A DNA stretch of 6,180 nucleotides from assembly GCA_900544845.1 (NCBI GenBank), contig UQWV01000088.1, forward strand, positions 1-6,180, in the 5' to 3' direction. Shown here in pieces: positions 1 through 6,180 of the stretch. The notes beneath the pieces were generated by a model. That model saw only the letters and a list, made by a program, of their open reading frames with translations. It searched no databases and was not told the DNA's origin. The position numbers and the translations under genes are program-made. Each line of letters opens with the position of its first letter. The stretch's first letter is position 1. The DNA is from an uncultured Collinsella sp. (GTDB taxonomy: Bacteria; Actinomycetota; Coriobacteriia; Coriobacteriales; Coriobacteriaceae).

Positions 1-347
1 GTGGCGTCCTTTGCCTTGTCCTCGGCGGCCTTCTGAGCCTCTGCCGCAGCATCGAGCTCGTTGCGCACGTCGGCAAGCTCCTTTTGGGCCTGCTCGAACT
101 TGAGCTTAAAGTCGTTGTCGGCGGCTTCCTCACCGGCGCGGATAGCGGCTTCCACCATCTCGTCCTCGGTCATCGTCGCCTCCTTGTTGGAATCCTCTAC
201 CTGGTTCTCGGCAGCCTCGGCGGCCTCGGCCTCGTTAGCCTCGGTATCGTCGACGGCCTCTACGGGAATCTTCACGTCCTTCTCCTCAGAGTCAACGGGG
301 GCGGCGCCAGCGGCGGCCGCCTCCGTGCGAGCTTTACGGGCGGACAT
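1..347 (-). CDS. grpE: GrpE nucleotide exchange factor, N-terminal part (cut by the window edge)
   Basis: GrpE is the cytoplasmic dimeric co-chaperone that releases ADP from DnaK. About 115 codons are visible and the C-terminal beta domain lies beyond position 1. The protein begins MSARKARTEA; roughly the first 60 residues are acidic and Ala/Glu-rich and look disordered. Then comes a charged helical stretch (KLKFEQAQKELADVRNEL, about residues 78-95) that fits the long GrpE coiled coil. The ATG at 345-347 follows the dnaK stop by 2 nt, and a GAGGA ribosome binding site lies in the end of dnaK, so the two are probably translationally coupled. A second in-frame ATG (Met59, at 171-173) has a better ribosome binding site, so a shorter product is possible. 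The identification rests mainly on position after dnaK and overall character, because this N-terminal part is poorly conserved in the family. Confidence 0.88.
   Translation of the reverse strand, partial: MSARKARTEAAAAGAAPVDSEEKDVKIPVEAVDDTEANEAEAAEAAENQVEDSNKEATMTEDEMVEAAIRAGEEAADNDFKLKFEQAQKELADVRNELDAAAEAQKAAEDKAKDA
179..185 (-). promoter_or_regulatory. Strong internal ribosome binding site inside grpE
   Basis: On the minus strand the sequence AAGGAGG lies 5 nt before an in-frame ATG (171-173, Met59 of the long GrpE reading). It is a closer match to the anti-Shine-Dalgarno sequence than the site serving the first ATG. It may direct a second, shorter GrpE, or it may be a chance result of Lys-Glu codons. 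Both readings keep the coiled coil. Confidence 0.4.
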
Positions 348-349
348 GA

Positions 350-2242
<1,893 letters not shown>

Positions 2243-2261
2243 TAGAAATTCCCTCTCTCTT

Positions 2262-2305
2262 GTGCGTTTGCACCGACTCGGCGGTCTGCCGAGCGGTGTT
2301 TCGGC
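2262..2305 (-). promoter_or_regulatory. Structured 5' leader of dnaK with alternative hairpins
   Basis: On the dnaK mRNA strand, CACCG (2294-2298, read in reverse) plus TCGGC (2288-2292) can pair with GCCGA (2278-2282) plus CGGTG (2271-2275). This gives a 10-bp stem with a small asymmetric internal loop and a 5-nt apical loop. The same TCGGC can instead pair with an upstream GCCGA at 2301-2305. A third small hairpin, GTGC/GCAC (2262-2273), overlaps the base of the main stem and ends 5 nt from the ribosome binding site at 2251-2257. The pairings are read directly. A regulatory role, such as heat-sensitive translation or attenuation, is inference; a GC-rich leader that folds by chance is the alternative. 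Confidence 0.4.
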
Positions 2306-2340
2306 TTGTCTTTCAGGATGTAGTGTATCCCCTTATGGGC

Positions 2341-2400
2341 CGGAATATACAAAATCTAAGTCAATTCATATAAGATTTCTTATTGCCAAGAGTTTAGGTT
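2341..2400 (-). promoter_or_regulatory. Probable dnaK promoter/operator region (AT-rich, contains a 14-bp palindrome)
   Basis: This is the most AT-rich stretch of the window and lies about 100-160 nt upstream of dnaK. It contains ATAAGA-TT-TCTTAT (2370-2383), a perfect inverted repeat, and a looser AAATCT/AGATTT pair around it. Reading leftwards, TTGGCA (2384-2389), TTGACT (2359-2364) and TATATT (2344-2349) resemble promoter hexamers. No pair has standard 16-18-nt spacing, so I do not name a start site. The palindrome could be an operator, but it does not match the CIRCE or HAIR consensus as I know them. Confidence 0.35.
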
Positions 2401-2504
2401 CGCAAATGCGCAGGTAGACGCACTGTTTGAGTTCTAGGCAAATCTATCGAGATCTATGTAGAGATGACTGAGGTTTGGGTCCGAGGGTGCCTGGGGCTGC
2501 CTTA

Positions 2505-2690
2505 CGGAAAGCTCGTCCCGGTTTGAGCGTGGATTCCGGGCCGCGGTTTCCGTCTGAAGGCTCAACCGGAAACCGTATCCCGTTTTGAGAGCTGATACCG
2601 GGTCGCAGTTTCCGCTAGCGGGCCCAACCGGAAACTGCAACCCGGTTTTCGGCCAAATAACGGGATGCCCTTTCCGCAGGCGCGCTCAAT
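2505..2690 (+). repeat. Three gapless copies of a 62-nt hairpin-forming repeat
   Basis: Copies run 2505-2566, 2567-2628 and 2629-2690 with no gaps. Neighbouring copies match at roughly 42-45 of 62 positions by hand count. Each starts CGGAAA, has CCCG about 12 nt in, CGGG about 32 nt in, then TTTCCG, and ends near GCYCAAY. Arms pair across copy boundaries: 2544-2552 with 2567-2575 (9 bp) and 2605-2614 with 2629-2638 (10 bp), each with a 14-nt loop. Between them the shorter CCCGG/CCGGG-type arms pair (2517-2521 with 2536-2540; 2579-2582 with 2599-2602; 2641-2644 with 2661-2664). The stem pair 2545 G/2574 C becomes 2607 A/2636 T in the next copy, so pairing is kept while sequence changes. The period is not a multiple of three, which argues against coding. 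It may be a structured RNA or a REP/BIME-like dispersed element. Its function is unknown. Confidence 0.85.
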
Positions 2691-2725
2691 AGCTCAATAT
2701 TTCAAGTCACCTTTAGCTAACATTT

Positions 2726-2758
2726 GCGCAGCTCAACAGCCCCACCTGCGCGTTTTTT
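2726..2758 (+). terminator. Intrinsic terminator facing right, with no plus-strand gene upstream
   Basis: GCGCAG (2726-2731) pairs with CTGCGC (2746-2751) around a 14-nt loop, extended by one possible wobble pair, and is followed by six T (2753-2758). No T run follows on the minus strand, so it acts rightwards if it acts at all. The stem is short but GC-rich. No protein gene on the plus strand precedes it in this window, so it either ends a non-coding transcript across the repeats or belongs to the repeat element. Confidence 0.5.
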
Positions 2759-2810
2759 AGTAAACCTTGGCATACTCGGCGAACGGTATGAAGATGCCGG
2801 CCAGAGGGTA

Positions 2811-2838
2811 TTGCAAACGGTCGCTCCCGTGGTATGTT
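2811..2838 (+). promoter_or_regulatory. Candidate promoter of the ferredoxin gene
   Basis: TTGCAA (2811-2816) and TATGTT (2833-2838) lie 16 nt apart and each match four of six consensus bases of a vegetative sigma factor promoter. They would give a leader of about 55 nt before the ATG at 2900. This is the best pair I see upstream of the gene, but the match is moderate. Confidence 0.35.
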
Positions 2839-2899
2839 TTTGCCCGAATCAAACCGGCGCGCATCGTCTGTAGCGTCGGTCAACAGAGAGGAAACTACC

Positions 2900-3085
2900 A
2901 TGGCTCATCCCGTAATTGATGCCGACGAGTGCATCGCTTGTGGCGTTTGCGTCGACTCCTGCCCCGCTGGCGTTCTGGAGCTCCAGGACGTCGCTACCGT
3001 CGCTGACGAGGACTCCTGCGTCGCTTGTGGCGCCTGCCAGGACGCTTGCCCCGCTGGCGCGATCACCGAGATCGTCGAGGAGTAA
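2900..3085 (+). CDS. 2[4Fe-4S] ferredoxin, 61 residues
   Basis: This is a small acidic cytoplasmic electron carrier of the clostridial type, a usual partner of pyruvate:ferredoxin oxidoreductase, hydrogenases and related enzymes in anaerobes. Two CxxCxxCxxxCP motifs are intact: Cys11, 14, 17, 21 and Cys40, 43, 46, 50, enough for two cubane clusters. The length is typical of the family. The ATG at 2900 has AGAGAGGA (2885-2892) 7 nt upstream. An in-frame ATG at 2834 would add 22 residues unlike a ferredoxin, has no ribosome binding site and falls in the likely promoter, so it is rejected. The two halves resemble each other even in DNA (about 35 of 43 bases between 2930-2972 and 3017-3059), reflecting the ancient internal duplication. 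The gene appears to stand alone, with its own terminator. The specific redox partner cannot be told from this window. Confidence 0.95.
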   Translation: MAHPVIDADECIACGVCVDSCPAGVLELQDVATVADEDSCVACGACQDACPAGAITEIVEE

Positions 3086-3124
3086 CAACTCCCCCACCTG
3101 CACACTCAAAAGTACACCGTGCAC

Positions 3125-3164
3125 AAAAAAGGAGGCCTCCGCATCGCCGCGGAGGCCTCCTTTT
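3125..3164. terminator. Bidirectional intrinsic terminator between ferredoxin and niaR
   Basis: A perfect 12-bp stem (3131-3142 with 3149-3160) surrounds a 6-nt loop. It is flanked by six A on the left (3125-3130) and four T on the right (3161-3164), so it works as an intrinsic terminator for both converging units. Each arm contains GGAGGCCTCC, itself a palindrome. It ends the ferredoxin mRNA (stop at 3083-3085) and the nad operon mRNA (niaR stop at 3174-3176). Confidence 0.93.
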
Positions 3165-3173
3165 GCATGTGTG

Positions 3174-3719
3174 CTAGGACAAATCGTCCTCGTAAGGCAT
3201 TAAATCGGCAAGGTAGCCTTTCTCCTTGAGCATCGCCTCGATCTCGTCGAGGGTTTGCTCGTCCTCCGCCGCGATGCGATGGAAGTGATAGCCGCTCGTC
3301 ACCGTTAGTAGCGGGAAACTCTTGCCGCTCTCGATATCGTGCAGGTAGCGCTCAACATCGCGACGATTGCGGATGTCCAGGTCGGCCGTGATCTTACCGT
3401 ACACGCGGTGATTGACGATCACGTTGAGCACGGCACCACCGGCGTCGACGATACTCGTGAGCTCATCGCCTGCCTGCTCCACGCCGTGGCGAACCTTGAC
3501 CAAGCGCGTGGGCACGGCGGGGCTGCTGGGGGCCTCCTGCAGCACATAACCACGGTTGGTCGCCACGATATCGTGCCCATCGGCACGCAGCAGGGCGATG
3601 TCTTGCACGACAACCTGGCGGCTCACACCCACCTCGCGAGCAAGTGCACTGCCGGAGACGGGGTCTTTGGCTCGCTCGAGCACGCCCATGATGGCACGGC
3701 GACGCTCGCGGGCGTCCAT
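3174..3719 (-). CDS. niaR: Nicotinate-responsive transcriptional repressor, NiaR/YrxA family (HTH plus 3H domain)
   Basis: NiaR proteins repress NAD synthesis and niacin uptake genes when nicotinic acid is abundant. This 181-residue protein has an N-terminal winged helix-turn-helix (about 5-60, including LAREVGVSRQVVVQDIALLR) and a C-terminal 3H domain (about 73-170). The 3H histidines are visible: His78 in VRHGVEQ, His104 in NHRVYG, and His145 and His147 in GYHFHRI. Glu86 lies 8 residues after His78. His78, Glu86, His145 and His147 match the spacing of the metal ligands I recall for the Thermotoga homologue. The ATG overlaps the nadC stop by one base (TAATG), so translation is probably coupled. 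As last gene of nadA-nadB-nadC-niaR it probably regulates its own operon; the operator would lie upstream of nadA, outside the window. Domain assignment is strong; the effector is inferred from the family and context. Confidence 0.9.
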   Translation of the reverse strand: MDARERRRAIMGVLERAKDPVSGSALAREVGVSRQVVVQDIALLRADGHDIVATNRGYVLQEAPSSPAVPTRLVKVRHGVEQAGDELTSIVDAGGAVLNVIVNHRVYGKITADLDIRNRRDVERYLHDIESGKSFPLLTVTSGYHFHRIAAEDEQTLDEIEAMLKEKGYLADLMPYEDDLS

Positions 3720-4579
3720 TATTTACCGTCCAGCAGACGCAGGTGCTTAAGCGAGAGGTCGAGGATCGGCGCAGAGTGCGTCAACGCCCCCGAGCTAATA
3801 AAGTCAACGCCCAGGTCGGCGAGCGCACGGATATTGTTGGCATCCACGTTGCCCGAGCACTCGGTCTTGGCACGGCCGGCGATAAGCTCAATCGCGGCTG
3901 CCATATCGTCGTGGGTCATGTTGTCGAGCATAATGATATCGGCGCCGGCCTCCACGGCCTCGCGCACCATGTCCAGGTTCTCGCACTCGATCTCGACCGT
4001 CGTGGTAAACGATGCATGGGCGCGCGCCATCTCGATCGCGCGCGTCACGCCACCGGCGGCATCGATGTGGTTGTCCTTGAGCATGACGGCCGTCGACAGG
4101 TTGTAACGGTGGTTGCTGCCGCCGCCGATCTCAACCGCCGCCTTTTCAAACACACGCATGCCCGGCGTGGTCTTGCGCGTGTCGACGAGCACGGTCTTGG
4201 TGCCCTCGAGCGCCGCGGCCATGCTGTGCGTGTAGGTAGCGATGCCGCTCATACGCTGCAGGTAGTTGAGTGCCACGCGTTCGCCCGAAAGCAGCACGCG
4301 CGCATCGCCGCGCACCTGACCCACATGGTCGCCGGCGTGCACCTCGTCGCCATCGGCAACGTCGAGCAGCACCGAGCTCTGCGAATCCAGCAGCTCAAAG
4401 GTGCGGGCAAACACATCCAAGCCGGCGATGATGCCGTCGGCCTTGGCGATAAGTTCCACCGTGGCGGGACGCGCCGTGGGGCACACGCTCGCCGTGCTCA
4501 CATCCTCAAAGGTAATGTCCTCGCGCAGAGCCTGCAGAATCAGATCATCGACGACGAGCTTCATGGTAATGGGATTCAT
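3719..4579 (-). CDS. nadC: Nicotinate-nucleotide pyrophosphorylase (quinolinate phosphoribosyltransferase)
   Basis: NadC converts quinolinate and phosphoribosyl pyrophosphate to nicotinate mononucleotide, CO2 and pyrophosphate, the third de novo NAD step. At 286 residues it is full length. The N-terminal open-face domain contains LREDITFEDVST (18-29). The barrel shows GERVALNYLQRMSGIAT (99-115), the DTRKTTPG motif (133-140), GGGSNHRYNLS (152-162), KDNH (168-171), the acidic EIECEN strand (196-201), IMLDN (216-220) and the phosphate-binding region SGNVDANNI (242-250) followed by ISSGALTHSA (261-270). Arg101, Arg135, Lys136, His157, Arg158 and Lys168 correspond to expected substrate-binding positions. 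The ATG at 4577-4579 has GGAGGAG (4586-4592) 6 nt upstream, within the end of nadB. That favours it over the in-frame ATG five codons later. The gene follows nadB after 3 nt and overlaps niaR by 1 nt. Confidence 0.97.
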   Translation of the reverse strand: MNPITMKLVVDDLILQALREDITFEDVSTASVCPTARPATVELIAKADGIIAGLDVFARTFELLDSQSSVLLDVADGDEVHAGDHVGQVRGDARVLLSGERVALNYLQRMSGIATYTHSMAAALEGTKTVLVDTRKTTPGMRVFEKAAVEIGGGSNHRYNLSTAVMLKDNHIDAAGGVTRAIEMARAHASFTTTVEIECENLDMVREAVEAGADIIMLDNMTHDDMAAAIELIAGRAKTECSGNVDANNIRALADLGVDFISSGALTHSAPILDLSLKHLRLLDGK

Positions 4580-4582
4580 GGT

Positions 4583-5959
4583 CTACTCCTCCACGGCCTG
4601 CGTGCCGGCGGCACGGGCCAAATCATCGATTGCCAGGATGTCGGCGCTCAGGGCGCGATGACGGCCATCGAGCGCGGGATCGCCCGCCTGCTCCACAGCC
4701 AGCGACTCGCCGGTACGCATGTACCACGCGGCGCGACGACCCCAGACCAGCGCCTCGAGCAGGCTGTTTGATGCAAGGCGGTTCTTGCCGTGAACGCCGT
4801 TGCAGGCCGTCTCGCCCGCGGCGTAGAGCTCGGGCATCGAGGTGCGGCCGTCCTTATCGACCCATACGCCGCCCATAAAGTAGTGCTGCGTGGGCGTAAC
4901 GGGGATGGGCTCGTCCAAGATGTCGCGGCCGTCCTCCAGGCAGCGTGCGCGGATGTTGGCAAAGTGCCCGGTCACCACATCGCGCTCGACGGGGGCAAAG
5001 CTCAGCCACTCGTGCTCGGTACCGTCCTGCTTCATCTGCTCGCGAATGGCGGCGGCGACCACATCGCGCGGCTGAAGCTCGTCGGTAAAGCGCTCGCCGG
5101 CGGCGTTGAGCAAAATCGCGCCCTCGCCGCGGCAGCTCTCGCTGATCAGGAAGGTGCGGCCCGGCTGCGGCGAGAACAGTCCCGTGGGGTGAATCTGCAC
5201 GTAGTCCAGGTGCTCCATCTTAATGCCATGCTCCTGAGCAATGTAGCAGGCATCGCCCGTGAGCTGCGGGTAGTTAGTCGAATGGTCGTACACGCCGCCG
5301 ATACCGCCCGTCGCCCACAGCGTATGGCGGGCATGGATCTTAAACGGCTCGCCGGCATGCACGCCCTCGGCGGCATTTGTCAGCTCGTCGGCGGGACGAA
5401 CCGAGTTGTCCTCGTCCACGGAAACGGCGACGACACCGGCACACACCGTGGCGCCGTCACGCTCGCCCGTCAGGATGTCGGTCATGGCCACGTGCTCCAA
5501 AATCTGCACGTTATCCAGCTTGCGAACGGCCTGGAGCAGCTTGGTCGTGATCTCCTTGCCCGTAATGTCGGCATGAAAGGCAATGCGCGGACGGCTGTGC
5601 GCGCCCTCGCGGGTAAAGTCGAGGCCGCCGTCGGCCTTGCGCTCAAAGTCCACGCCCATCGCCAGCAGGTCGTTGATGACCGAGCGGCTCGAGCGAATCA
5701 TGATGTCGACGCTCTCGCGGCGGTTCTCGTAGTGGCCGGCGTGCATGGTGTCCTCAAAGAAGGCATCGTAGTCCGAGCCTTCGGGCAGCACGCAAATGCC
5801 GCCCTGCGCGAGCATCGAATCGCACTCGTCGACAGCGCCCTTGGAGAGCATGATCACGCGCGTGCTCGTCGGCAGATTGAGGGCCGCGTACAGACCCGCC
5901 ACGCCGCAGCCGGCAATAACGACGTCGCACTCCATATCGGGGTATTGCTTGGTTTCCAC
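4583..5959 (-). CDS. nadB: L-aspartate oxidase, short form lacking the C-terminal helical domain
   Basis: NadB is an FAD enzyme that oxidises L-aspartate to iminoaspartate for NadA; in anaerobes fumarate can be the electron acceptor. From the GTG start it has 458 residues. The FAD-binding fold begins at VVIAGCGVAGLYAAL (13-27, GxGxxG). MLAQGGICV (49-57), REGAHSRPRI (117-126), WATGGIGGVY (215-224), QIHPTGL (255-261), CRGEGA (276-281), PRDVVAAAI (297-305), HYFMGGV (359-365) and HGKNRLASNSLLEALVWG (390-407) follow, all typical of the NadB/fumarate reductase flavoprotein family. The protein ends soon after this, so the three-helix C-terminal domain of the roughly 540-residue E. coli enzyme is missing; short NadBs of this kind occur in clostridia, as I recall. 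The GTG at 5957-5959 is chosen for its AGGGAGAGGA site 5 nt upstream. An ATG at 6002-6004 has no such site and lies inside a palindrome. Confidence 0.95.
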   Translation of the reverse strand: METKQYPDMECDVVIAGCGVAGLYAALNLPTSTRVIMLSKGAVDECDSMLAQGGICVLPEGSDYDAFFEDTMHAGHYENRRESVDIMIRSSRSVINDLLAMGVDFERKADGGLDFTREGAHSRPRIAFHADITGKEITTKLLQAVRKLDNVQILEHVAMTDILTGERDGATVCAGVVAVSVDEDNSVRPADELTNAAEGVHAGEPFKIHARHTLWATGGIGGVYDHSTNYPQLTGDACYIAQEHGIKMEHLDYVQIHPTGLFSPQPGRTFLISESCRGEGAILLNAAGERFTDELQPRDVVAAAIREQMKQDGTEHEWLSFAPVERDVVTGHFANIRARCLEDGRDILDEPIPVTPTQHYFMGGVWVDKDGRTSMPELYAAGETACNGVHGKNRLASNSLLEALVWGRRAAWYMRTGESLAVEQAGDPALDGRHRALSADILAIDDLARAAGTQAVEE

Positions 5960-5964
5960 AGGAA

Positions 5965-5974
5965 TCCTCTCCCT
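5965..5974 (-). promoter_or_regulatory. Ribosome binding site that fixes the nadB GTG start
   Basis: The minus strand reads AGGGAGAGGA, then 5 nt, then GTG (5957-5959). No comparable purine-rich site precedes the in-frame ATG at 6002-6004. The shorter product also starts next to the conserved FAD-binding strand, as family members do. Confidence 0.75.
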
Positions 5975-5977
5975 TGT

Positions 5978-6012
5978 AATGTGACATAAGGGACCGTCCC
6001 TCATGCAACATT
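5978..6012 (-). repeat. 35-bp imperfect palindrome in the nadA-nadB gap
   Basis: The sequence is symmetric about base 5995. AGGGAC (5989-5994) pairs with GTCCCT (5996-6001), CAT (5985-5987) with ATG (6003-6005), and AATGT (5978-5982) with ACATT (6008-6012), so 14 of 17 position pairs match. It lies wholly between the nadA stop and the nadB ribosome binding site and would fold as a hairpin in the operon mRNA. No T run follows, so it is not a classic terminator. The core with flanking TGTGACA resembles dispersed REP-like elements that I recall from Coriobacteriia and other bacteria; this is unverified. Confidence 0.65.
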
Positions 6013-6015
6013 GTT

Positions 6016-6180
6016 CTAGCGCGCTGCGTACTCGAGCATACGGTCGAGCGTGAGCTTGGCCTGGTCTGCCGCCTCGTCCGAGACGCCGATCTGCACCTCG
6101 CCCTCGCCCGTCTCCAGGCAGCGCACGAGCTTTTCGAGCGTGATGAGATCCATGTTGACGCAGGTGGGCTGCACCGCGGG
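6016..6180 (-). CDS. nadA: Quinolinate synthase A, C-terminal 54 residues (cut by the window edge)
   Basis: NadA is the [4Fe-4S] enzyme that condenses iminoaspartate with dihydroxyacetone phosphate to give quinolinate. Only the tail is visible: it starts PAVQPTCVNMDLITLEKL and ends MLEYAAR before a TAG at 6016-6018. The CxNM followed by ITLEKL pattern is the conserved C-terminal NadA motif whose cysteine is the third cluster ligand. The order nadA, nadB, nadC supports the call. The start, the other two cysteines and the operon promoter lie beyond 6180. The gap to nadB is 56 nt, much wider than the other junctions of the operon. Confidence 0.93.
   Translation of the reverse strand, partial: PAVQPTCVNMDLITLEKLVRCLETGEGEVQIGVSDEAADQAKLTLDRMLEYAAR

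Larger units (their letters stand above)
2243..2899. other. 657-nt intergenic region between divergent dnaK and ferredoxin genes
   Basis: No convincing protein gene is present here. From left to right it holds the dnaK ribosome binding site and leader hairpins (2251-2305), an AT-rich stretch likely to contain the dnaK promoter (2341-2400), about 100 nt with no clear signal (2401-2498), the 62-nt repeat array (2505-2690), a right-facing intrinsic terminator (2726-2758), and the ferredoxin promoter and leader (about 2811-2899). The AT-rich stretch stands out against GC-rich surroundings. Open frames crossing the repeats lack ribosome binding sites and are set aside. Confidence 0.8.

Noticed and set aside
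2426..2450. HspR HAIR site near TTTGAGT (2426-2432)
   Set aside because: The left half is close to CTTGAGT, but the sequence 7 nt later does not match ACTCAAG, so the required inverted repeat is missing.
2434..2640. 68-codon minus-strand frame across the repeat array
   Set aside because: It starts at TTG with no ribosome binding site, and the 62-nt period is out of frame, so the copies do not give repeated peptides. The conserved feature here is hairpin pairing, not protein.
2505..2690. CRISPR array
   Set aside because: The copies diverge along their whole length with no near-identical repeat and unique spacer pattern, and there are no cas genes in the window.
2834..2899. Upstream ATG at 2834 as ferredoxin start
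   Set aside because: It would add 22 non-ferredoxin residues, lies in the probable -10 element and lacks a ribosome binding site; the ATG at 2900 has one at good spacing.
2713..2901. 62-codon minus-strand frame between the array and ferredoxin
   Set aside because: It crosses the terminator, the ferredoxin promoter and the ferredoxin ribosome binding site, and has no ribosome binding site or family resemblance.
3339..5989. Long plus-strand frames opposite niaR, nadC and nadB (3339-4106, 3743-4771, 4790-5989)
   Set aside because: They are antisense shadows of clearly conserved genes, rich in Ala, His, Arg and Val, and match no family I recognise.
5960..6004. ATG at 6002-6004 as nadB start
   Set aside because: There is no ribosome binding site, it lies inside the palindrome, and the extra 15 residues are unlike NadB; the GTG at 5957-5959 is well supported.

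Overview
The window reads as a GC-rich, probably anaerobic actinobacterium of the class Coriobacteriia, most like Collinsella. That placement is inferred from gene content, codon use and recall of similar genomes, not from any search. Apart from one short ferredoxin gene, all genes lie on the minus strand and belong to two transcription units.

Region 1 (1-2242, minus) is the head of a chaperone operon: dnaK, then grpE two bases downstream and cut by the window edge. DnaK is the ATP-driven Hsp70 and GrpE its nucleotide exchange factor. In actinobacteria dnaJ and hspR usually follow, beyond the window. The dnaK leader (about 2243-2305) holds hairpins that can pair in alternative ways just upstream of the ribosome binding site.

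Region 2 (2243-2899) has no convincing protein gene. Reading rightwards it holds the dnaK leader, an AT-rich stretch with a 14-bp palindrome, a striking array of three gapless 62-nt repeat copies (2505-2690), an apparently ownerless intrinsic terminator facing right (2726-2758), and the ferredoxin promoter area. The repeats form alternating hairpins with compensatory changes, and the two outermost arms can pair with each other. This is the least explained part of the window and the best candidate for something undescribed, either a structured small RNA or a dispersed palindromic element.

Region 3 (2900-3164, plus) is a 61-residue 2[4Fe-4S] ferredoxin gene. It ends at a strong terminator that also serves the operon converging from the right.

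Region 4 (3174-6180, minus) is the NAD de novo operon nadA (3' end only), nadB, nadC, niaR. NadB oxidises aspartate to iminoaspartate, NadA condenses it with dihydroxyacetone phosphate to quinolinate, and NadC converts quinolinate to nicotinate mononucleotide. The last gene encodes a nicotinate-responsive repressor of the NiaR (HTH plus 3H domain) family, so the operon probably carries its own feedback regulator. The nadB/nadC and nadC/niaR junctions are tight (3 nt apart and 1 nt overlapping). The nadA/nadB junction is 56 nt and is largely filled by a 35-bp imperfect palindrome that looks like an intercistronic repeat element.
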